Assembly: GCA_910586275.1 (NCBI GenBank)
Contig: CAJUIM010000121.1
Span: forward strand, 1 to 11,361
Source: an uncultured Lachnospiraceae bacterium
GTDB lineage: Bacteria > Bacillota > Clostridia > Lachnospirales > Lachnospiraceae
Direction of reading: 5' to 3'
DNA: 11,361 nt
In this document: piece after piece, positions 6,525-11,361 of the stretch
How the letters are laid out: every line of letters starts with the position of its first letter
Position numbering within the stretch: the stretch's first letter is position 1
The notes under the pieces: generated by a model
Databases searched by the model: none
Seen by the model: only the letters and a program-made list of their open reading frames with translations
What the model was told of the DNA's origin: nothing
Made by a program: the position numbers and the translations under genes

Positions 6525-6855
6525 ATAAACAAAAGAATTCACATAGATGAACAAAAATACAAAGGAAAGAGAGGTAAGGTTCTCCAAAAATTTAAATTAA
6601 TTCATTTGGTATACAAAAGAATCGGTACACCAAAGATTCGTATTCGAGTACATAGGAAAAGGTAGCGAGCAGCAGAAGATAACAGTTGAATATGTTTATC
6701 AGCCGTTACGGTACGGTAGTACAGAGGAAAAATGGAAAGGGTACGAAAGAAAAAAGTGAATATTGTAAAATCTGATGAATTGGAGGTATAGGCCATTGGA
6801 TAGCATAGTTTAGGAGCGGATATTAATCGTAAAGGTTAATATCCGCTATATTTTA
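6525..6855 (+). ncRNA. Orphan transcript: candidate non-coding RNA or decayed small gene
   Basis: Bounded by a perfect promoter and a hairpin terminator, this stretch of about 330 bases has no intact recognisable gene. One plus-strand frame is notable. ATG at 6547 opens 17 codons to a TAA at 6598-6600, and the same frame then stays open for 52 codons to TGA at 6757-6759, ending ...STEEKWKGYERKK. The last sense codons are A-AAA-AAG, and a -1 shift there would add VNIVKSDELEV and stop at 6791. The ATG has no good ribosome binding site. A GGAGG at 6782-6786 precedes only a five-codon TTG frame. No known RNA family (6S, tmRNA, RNase P, SRP) was recognised. A pseudogene, a regulatory RNA and a small-peptide mRNA all remain possible. 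Confidence 0.35.
6815..6855 (+). terminator. Rho-independent terminator of the orphan transcript
   Basis: A perfect 12-base stem (6815-6826 with 6836-6847) encloses a 9-base loop and is followed by ATATTTTA. The T tract is short but lies on the plus-strand side; the minus-strand side has none. Confidence 0.75.
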
Positions 6856-6861
6856 TGCGCA

Positions 6862-6935
6862 GCCGCCTGCAGAGGAATTATGCCGCTATGCGGCGCAGGG
6901 CGCACGCGGCAGGCAAGATCAGCCCTCCCTGCCTG
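6862..6935 (+). other. GC-rich stretch with competing hairpins upstream of the glycosidase gene
   Basis: GCCTGC (6865-6870) can pair with GCAGGC (6909-6914), enclosing a GCCGC/GCGGC hairpin (6882-6886 with 6890-6894). The same GCAGGC region can instead pair downstream, as GGCAGG (6908-6913) with CCTGCC (6928-6933). The base composition contrasts sharply with the AT-rich flanks. It could be a leader switch, a decayed repeat, or chance. No clear promoter was found for the following gene: TATGAT (6994-6999) and TATACT (7005-7010) lack good -35 boxes. Confidence 0.3.
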
Positions 6936-7026
6936 ACCGAAATTCATTTTCCCGATTCTTTATTTTTATGTGGAAAAAATTATGCAGATAGGGTATGATA
7001 GCTATATACTTTGTTAGGAGAGGCTT

Positions 7027-8514
7027 ATGGGAAAAAAGATAAATCAAGATTATGATGAAAAACGGTTATATAGGAGGAAGCGGCGAATCCGCAATCAGAT
7101 TATTGCATATGTTACGGTGGTTATTTTTTTTGCTGCCATAATGGCCGGCGTGGTATTCGGGGTCCGGGCATTGACAAAGCTGCTTTCCGAGAAGAGACAG
7201 GAAGAGGAACTGGCGAAACAGCTGGAGGAAATGGAGAATGAGGAAGAGACAGTGATCGAACCGCCGATTTCGGTGGCCCCCCCGGAGGAAGAAGTGGACT
7301 GGCTGGAAGAGATGGTTGCCTCATCCATTGAAAACATGCCTTTGGAAGATAAGGTGGCGGGTTTATTTATCGTGACTCCGGAATCCGTTACGGGAGTGGG
7401 TCAGGTGATACAGGCCGGCGAGGCCACGCAGGAGGCATTGAATAAATATCCGGTGGGCGGTTTTGTCTATTTCGATCAGAATATAGTGGACAAGGAGCAG
7501 TTCGTACAGATGCTTTCCAATACGATGGGCATGAGGCCGGAATACCCGCTGTTTCTGGCCGTGGACGAAGAGGGCGGCTCGGTCAGGAGAGTGGGAAAGA
7601 ACATTGAAGTGACGGAAGTGGGCGATATGGCGGATATCGGTGCGGGCGGAGATACCATGAAAGCATACGATGCCGGCACCACGATAGGATTCTATCTCTA
7701 TGAATTGGGGCTGAATCTGGACTTTGCCCCGGTGGCGGATATTGTAGCCGATCCCTCCAATTCGGCCATCGGAAAACGTTCCTTTGGGGGCGACCCGGTT
7801 CTGGCGGGGGATATGGCGGCGGCAATGGTTACCGGAATTCAGGAAAGGGGGGTCAGTTCCTGCCTGAAGCATTTTCCGGGCATAGGTTCCGTGGCCGGAG
7901 ATACTCATGACGGTATGGCAGTGCTGGAAAAGAATTTGGATGAACTGCGGGCGGCGGAGTTTCAGGCTTTCCGTGCAGGGATAGAGGCAGGTGCGCATTT
8001 TGTCATGGTAAGCCATATTTCCGTGCCCAATGTGGTAGGCGACAATACTCCCTCTTCTTTGTCGGAGGAGATGATAACGAACCTTCTCCGCGGAGAATTG
8101 GGATATAACGGCATTGTCATTACGGATGCCATGAACATGACTGCAATAACGGAATATTATACGGCGGATGATGCCGCCGTCAGGGCACTGAAGGCCGGGG
8201 CGGACATGGTCTTGATGCCGGAAAATTTCGAGACGGCCTATCAAGGCGTGCTGAATGCGGTGAAAGAGGGGGTTATTGCAGAAGAGCGCATCAATGAGTC
8301 GCTGAAGCGGATTTACCGTGTGAAATTAAGGGACAGGATAGATGCGGAGGGGAATGTAGTGGACAGCGTAGTAGGAGAAAACCCGGCGGAAGGCGGTGAA
8401 GGGACCGTGCCGGAAGGCCAGGCAGAAGGCGGCGAAGGGACCGTGCCGGAAGGTGAGGCGGAAGGCGGCGAAGGGACCGTGCCGGAAGGTGAGGCAGGAG
8501 CGGAAGGTGCGTAG
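7027..8514 (+). CDS. Membrane-anchored glycoside hydrolase family 3 enzyme (beta-N-acetylhexosaminidase-like)
   Basis: A 495-residue protein. A basic N-terminus and one hydrophobic segment (about 25-47) suggest a signal anchor that places the enzyme outside the membrane. A charged linker (55-92) leads to a GH3 domain (about 95-435). Family landmarks are AVDEEGG (178-184), KHFPG (281-285) followed by DTH (292-294), which matches the Asp-His acid/base dyad of NagZ-type enzymes, and ITDAMNM (365-371) with Asp367 as likely nucleophile. The usual GHG after KHFP is GIG here. NagZ-like enzymes remove N-acetylglucosamine from peptidoglycan fragments; the exact substrate here is inferred. The C-terminus carries three 12-residue repeats of AEGGEGTVPEG plus Q or E, an acidic low-complexity tail not part of the GH3 fold. 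The start follows AGGAG. It is first in a rightward run with the AmmeMemoRadiSam genes, but 92 bases separate them. Confidence 0.87.
   Translation: MGKKINQDYDEKRLYRRKRRIRNQIIAYVTVVIFFAAIMAGVVFGVRALTKLLSEKRQEEELAKQLEEMENEEETVIEPPISVAPPEEEVDWLEEMVASSIENMPLEDKVAGLFIVTPESVTGVGQVIQAGEATQEALNKYPVGGFVYFDQNIVDKEQFVQMLSNTMGMRPEYPLFLAVDEEGGSVRRVGKNIEVTEVGDMADIGAGGDTMKAYDAGTTIGFYLYELGLNLDFAPVADIVADPSNSAIGKRSFGGDPVLAGDMAAAMVTGIQERGVSSCLKHFPGIGSVAGDTHDGMAVLEKNLDELRAAEFQAFRAGIEAGAHFVMVSHISVPNVVGDNTPSSLSEEMITNLLRGELGYNGIVITDAMNMTAITEYYTADDAAVRALKAGADMVLMPENFETAYQGVLNAVKEGVIAEERINESLKRIYRVKLRDRIDAEGNVVDSVVGENPAEGGEGTVPEGQAEGGEGTVPEGEAEGGEGTVPEGEAGAEGA
8386..8493 (+). repeat. Three tandem 36-base repeats inside the glycosidase gene
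   Basis: Three in-frame 36-base units encode residues 454-465, 466-477 and 478-489. They are nearly identical at DNA level, which points to recent duplication or slippage-driven copy-number change. The unit encodes an acidic glycine-rich spacer. Confidence 0.9.
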
Positions 8515-8606
8515 GCAGGAGCAGCCGGAGAGCCATATTTTTATAATGCGGGAATCCGGCACCTGCCGGAAAGCAATGACTGCACGGAAAGTAAAGGAGA
8601 AGAACA

Positions 8607-9992
8607 ATGGGAATAGCAGCAGCGTTTATGGTTCCGCATCCGCCGTTGATTGTGCCGGCGGTGGGAAAGGGAGAAGAGCAAACTATCAAAGATACAATAG
8701 CTGCTTATCGGGAGATTGCAAGGAGAGTGGGGGAACTCAGGCCGGAAACAATAGTCCTTATTTCCCCGCATCAGGTTATGTATGCGGATTATTTTCATAT
8801 ATCGCCGGGGAAAGCGGCGGAAGGCGACTTCGGACAGTTCCGTGCAGGAGCGGTAAAGCTGCAAGCAGCTTATGATACTTCATTTACGGAGAAGCTGTGC
8901 CGGCTGGCGGACGGCGGTAATTTTCCGGCAGGAACCATGGGAGAGCAGGAGAAAAGGCTGGATCACGGCACTATGGTTCCGCTGTATTTTGTGGAGCAGT
9001 TTTGGAAAGAGTACCGGCTGGTGAGGGTGGGCCTGTCCGGTCTTTCTTTGCGGAAACATTACGAATTCGGCCAGTATATTAAGAGAACGGCGGATATTTT
9101 GGACAGAAAGACGGTGGTGATTGGCAGCGGAGATCTATCCCACCGGCTGCTGGAGGAAGGGCCTTACGGATATCGGGAAGAGGGACCCGTGTATGACAAA
9201 CGGATTATGGATGTCATGAAGAGAGCGGCATTTGACGAATTGCTGGAATTTCCGGAAGAATTTTGTGAAAAGGCAGGGGAATGCGGTCATCGTTCTTTCA
9301 CGGTGATGGCAGGGACATTGGATCGGACGGCGGTGGAAGCGGAAGCCCTTTCTTATGAAGGGCCTTTTGGCGTAGGGTACGGCATCTGCAGCTATGTGCC
9401 AAGCGGGGAAAATCCGGAGCGGAATTTCGGGGAGAAACATGGGGAGAAGGAACGGGAAAGGTTCAGGAAGCAAAGAGAGGCAGAGGATGCATATGTGCGT
9501 CTGGCACGCAGAACCATAGAAGAGTATGTGGGCAACGGGCATAAGCCGGAGGTTCCGGAGGGGCTTCCGAAGGAAATGTATAGCAGCAGGGCGGGTGTTT
9601 TTGTTTCCCTGAAGAAGGATGGGAGGCTGCGGGGCTGCATCGGGACAATCCGGGCGGTGCGGGAATCCATTGCGGAGGAAATTATACAAAATGCAATCAG
9701 CGCATCTTCCGAAGATACCAGATTCTGGCCGGTGGAACCGGAGGAATTGGATGAACTGACAATCAGCGTTGATGTGCTGGGTGACACGGAGAAGATAGGA
9801 TCGGCAGCGGAACTGGATGTGAAACGGTACGGAGTGGTGGTGACAAAGGGGAAGAAAAGAGGGCTGCTGCTTCCGAATCTGGAAGGTGTGGATACGGTAG
9901 AGGAACAGATAGCTATAGCAAAGAGCAAGGCCGGGATCGGAGAAGAGGAAGAGGCGGAACTGGAACGGTTTGAGGTGGTGCGGCATTACTGA
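8607..9992 (+). CDS. AmmeMemoRadiSam system protein A with fused LigB/Memo-like domain
   Basis: A 461-residue two-domain protein. The N-terminal part (about 1-265) resembles class III extradiol dioxygenase LigB and its relative Memo. Candidate metal-site residues are His11 (VPHPPL), His55 (SPHQ), His120 (DHGT) and His179 (SGDLSH). The C-terminal part (about 290-461) is an AMMECR1 domain with the signature LRGCIGT (341-347). A charged, glutamate- and lysine-rich linker joins them (about 270-292). In many genomes AMMECR1, Memo-like and radical SAM proteins are encoded together as the AmmeMemoRadiSam system, whose reaction is not established. Here two of the three are one polypeptide and the third follows 41 bases later. 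The start is supported by AAAGGAGA at 8593-8600. No promoter with a good -35 box was seen in the 92-base gap upstream, which contains a TCCGGC/GCCGGA hairpin without a T tract. Confidence 0.9.
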   Translation: MGIAAAFMVPHPPLIVPAVGKGEEQTIKDTIAAYREIARRVGELRPETIVLISPHQVMYADYFHISPGKAAEGDFGQFRAGAVKLQAAYDTSFTEKLCRLADGGNFPAGTMGEQEKRLDHGTMVPLYFVEQFWKEYRLVRVGLSGLSLRKHYEFGQYIKRTADILDRKTVVIGSGDLSHRLLEEGPYGYREEGPVYDKRIMDVMKRAAFDELLEFPEEFCEKAGECGHRSFTVMAGTLDRTAVEAEALSYEGPFGVGYGICSYVPSGENPERNFGEKHGEKERERFRKQREAEDAYVRLARRTIEEYVGNGHKPEVPEGLPKEMYSSRAGVFVSLKKDGRLRGCIGTIRAVRESIAEEIIQNAISASSEDTRFWPVEPEELDELTISVDVLGDTEKIGSAAELDVKRYGVVVTKGKKRGLLLPNLEGVDTVEEQIAIAKSKAGIGEEEEAELERFEVVRHY

Positions 9993-10033
9993 GTCCGCTT
10001 ATTGACTGAAAGACATTGGCATAGGGGGCGATT

Positions 10034-10876
10034 ATGAAAGCGGTATGTAATGTATGCATGCATCATTGTAGGCTGGAGCCGGGGCAGAAAGGAATCTGTC
10101 TTGGGAGAAGGAATGAAGGAGGCGCTGTCGTATGCGCCAATTACGGGATGGTCACTTCTTTGGCATTGGATCCCATTGAGAAGAAGCCTCTGAATATGTT
10201 TCGGCCGGGCAGTCTTGTGCTGTCGGCCGGGAGTTTTGGCTGCAATCTGAAATGCCCGTTCTGCCAGAATCATGAGATTTCCATGGCGGACGGTAAAACG
10301 GCAGAAAGTACGGTGGGTATGGCATATATACCGCCGGAGGGGCTGGCTGCCAAGGCATTGGAATATCAAACAGACGGAAACATAGGAGTGGCTTTTACTT
10401 ACAATGAGCCTTTGATCGGATGGGAGTATGTAAGGGACACTGCCAGATTGGTGAAGGAATATGGCATGGACAATGTTCTTGTGACCAATGGTTCCGTCCT
10501 GCCGGAGATATTGGAAGAAGTGCTTCCGTATATAGATGCCATGAACATTGACCTGAAAGGTTTCCGCCAAGATTATTACCATAAACTGGGCGGGGATTTG
10601 GAAACGGTCAAAGCGTTCATCACCCGGGCAGCGGCATCCTGCCATGTAGAACTGACTACGCTGATCGTGCCGGGCGAAAACGACGGAATAGAGGAAATGG
10701 AAGAGGAAGCGAAATGGATTGCTTCTCTAGGAAGAGAGATTCCGCTGCATGTGACACGTTTTTTTCCGCAGTACCGTATGACAGACAGAGGGGCTACGGA
10801 TGTGGGACATTTATACCGCCTTGCGGAAACGGCAGGGAAATATTTGGAACATGTATTTGCCGGGAATGTTTCATGA
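10034..10876 (+). CDS. AmmeMemoRadiSam system radical SAM enzyme
   Basis: A 280-residue radical SAM protein. The cluster motif CNLKCPFC (70-77) binds the 4Fe-4S cluster that cleaves S-adenosylmethionine, and FTYNEPLIGWEY (121-132) is typical of the pyruvate formate-lyase-activating-like branch. The N-terminus has more cysteines (Cys5, Cys8, Cys12, Cys22, Cys34), in the arrangement CNVCMHHC, characteristic of the AmmeMemoRadiSam subgroup. The strand motifs VTNG (150-153) and NIDLKG (171-176) fit the partial TIM barrel. The protein ends soon after HVFAGNVS, without the extra cysteine-bearing tail I recall from some longer relatives; I cannot tell whether that is normal for clostridia or a loss. 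An AGGGGG site precedes the ATG. It follows the AMMECR1 fusion by 41 bases and should be its functional partner. The substrate is unknown. Confidence 0.92.
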   Translation: MKAVCNVCMHHCRLEPGQKGICLGRRNEGGAVVCANYGMVTSLALDPIEKKPLNMFRPGSLVLSAGSFGCNLKCPFCQNHEISMADGKTAESTVGMAYIPPEGLAAKALEYQTDGNIGVAFTYNEPLIGWEYVRDTARLVKEYGMDNVLVTNGSVLPEILEEVLPYIDAMNIDLKGFRQDYYHKLGGDLETVKAFITRAAASCHVELTTLIVPGENDGIEEMEEEAKWIASLGREIPLHVTRFFPQYRMTDRGATDVGHLYRLAETAGKYLEHVFAGNVS

Positions 10877-10929
10877 CCGGACGGAACAGCTGTTTTTTGC
10901 CGCATCGGAATCGGATGCACAATAAAATT

Positions 10930-10959
10930 GAGGGACACTTTCCCAATGAAGAGTCCCTC
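10930..10959. terminator. Hairpin between convergent radical SAM and rpmB genes
   Basis: GAGGGAC (10930-10936) pairs with GTCCCTC (10953-10959). On the minus strand it is followed by AATTTTATT, on the plus strand by GTTAAAAAATT, so it fits best as the rpmB terminator. It may also limit transcription arriving from the radical SAM gene, whose stop is 54 bases before it. Confidence 0.6.
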
Positions 10960-11025
10960 GTTAAAAAATTATGTTTTCTGTTATGTGGAAAGCAGAAAAG
11001 AAAGCCATTGACAAATCCGATTCCA

Positions 11026-11211
11026 TTAAGCCCGTTCTACATTGCCTGATCTTAAACAACGTGTACATACATGCATCTTTTTAGCTCCGCCGTTTACTTT
11101 GCACTTAACGGTTTTCACGTTAGAGTGCCAAATTCTGTTGGTTTTTCTATTGGAATGGCTTACGTTGTTGCCAAAATGAACGCCTTTACCACAAATATCA
11201 CACTTTGCCAT
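11026..11211 (-). CDS. rpmB: 50S ribosomal protein L28
   Basis: A 61-residue basic protein matching L28 along its whole length: MAKCDICGKG at the start, SHSNRKTNR (18-26) and the CTRC motif (49-52) near the end. The paired cysteines Cys4/Cys7 and Cys49/Cys52 mark the zinc-binding C-plus type. It is a component of the large ribosomal subunit. AGGAGG (minus strand, 11219-11224) lies seven bases before the ATG, and a promoter lies just upstream, so it is a single-gene unit. Confidence 0.97.
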   Translation of the reverse strand: MAKCDICGKGVHFGNNVSHSNRKTNRIWHSNVKTVKCKVNGGAKKMHVCTRCLRSGNVERA

Positions 11212-11249
11212 CTTTGCACCTCCTCGAACATTATACTTACAACATTTGT

Positions 11250-11278
11250 ATCATAGCAGAAAAAGTCGTATAATGCAA
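11250..11278 (-). promoter_or_regulatory. Promoter of rpmB
   Basis: On the minus strand TTGCAT and TATGAT are 17 bases apart, with TG in the extended -10 position. The leader to the L28 ATG is about 30 bases. From 11279 to the window end I see AT-rich spacer and then a short GC-richer stretch with no recognisable feature. Confidence 0.7.
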
Positions 11279-11361
11279 GCAAAATTTTTAACTTTGGAAA
11301 AATATTGGTAACAGTTCAGCCTGAATGTTGTGTTGAGAGGCGGACGCACGGGAGGGATTTT

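Noticed and set aside
6225..6587. 120-codon minus-strand open frame
   Set aside because: It runs through the repeat arm, the LUD promoter and AT-rich spacer, giving a phenylalanine-rich translation with no start signal.
6602..6796. 64-codon minus-strand open frame over the orphan transcript
   Set aside because: It lies antisense to a unit with a perfect plus-strand promoter and terminator, has no ribosome binding site and no recognisable motif.
7363..8244. 293-codon minus-strand open frame inside the glycosidase gene
   Set aside because: It is a shadow frame; the opposite strand encodes a clear GH3 domain.
8542..8547. TATAAT box before the AMMECR1 fusion gene
   Set aside because: There is no acceptable -35 element at 16-18 bases and no extended -10, so a separate promoter is not supported.

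Overview
The window looks like chromosomal DNA of an anaerobic Clostridia member, most likely Lachnospiraceae. The reasons are moderate GC with AT-rich intergenic stretches, consensus AGGAGG ribosome binding sites, extended -10 promoters, an [FeFe]-hydrogenase-like sensor, the C-type ribosomal protein L28, and a fused AMMECR1/radical SAM pair of the kind seen in gut clostridia. No tRNA, rRNA, CRISPR array or intact insertion sequence was seen.

Layout. Positions 1-1866 hold a leftward two-gene unit: a diacylglycerol-kinase-family lipid kinase followed by a PAP2-family membrane phosphatase, with part of a palindromic repeat after the second gene. Divergent from it is glyA (2023-3261), with its own promoter and a strong terminator. 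At 3575-5524 is the most unusual gene. It encodes two ferredoxin-type clusters, an [FeFe]-hydrogenase H-cluster domain, a further four-cysteine Fe-S module and a chemoreceptor signalling domain, all in one soluble protein with no membrane segment. A leftward LUD-domain gene (5518-6153) overlaps its 3' end. The LUD leader carries a 38-bp-arm hairpin that belongs to the same repeat family as the partial copy at the window start.

Positions 6280-7026 have no clear protein gene. They do contain a perfect consensus promoter, about 330 nt of transcript with an interrupted reading frame, a terminator, and a GC-rich stretch with alternative pairings. Next come a membrane-anchored family 3 glycosidase with a 12-residue tandem-repeat tail, a Memo/LigB-like plus AMMECR1 fusion protein, and the matching radical SAM enzyme, all rightward (7027-10876). 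A leftward rpmB (L28) gene with its own promoter closes the window, sharing a hairpin terminator region with the radical SAM gene.

How the genes fit together: the lipid kinase and phosphatase probably act on related membrane lipids. The fusion protein and the radical SAM enzyme form a compact AmmeMemoRadiSam module whose biochemical job is not established. The hydrogenase-chemoreceptor fusion reads as a cytoplasmic H2 or redox sensor feeding a chemotaxis-type pathway. These links are inferred from domain content and gene order only.
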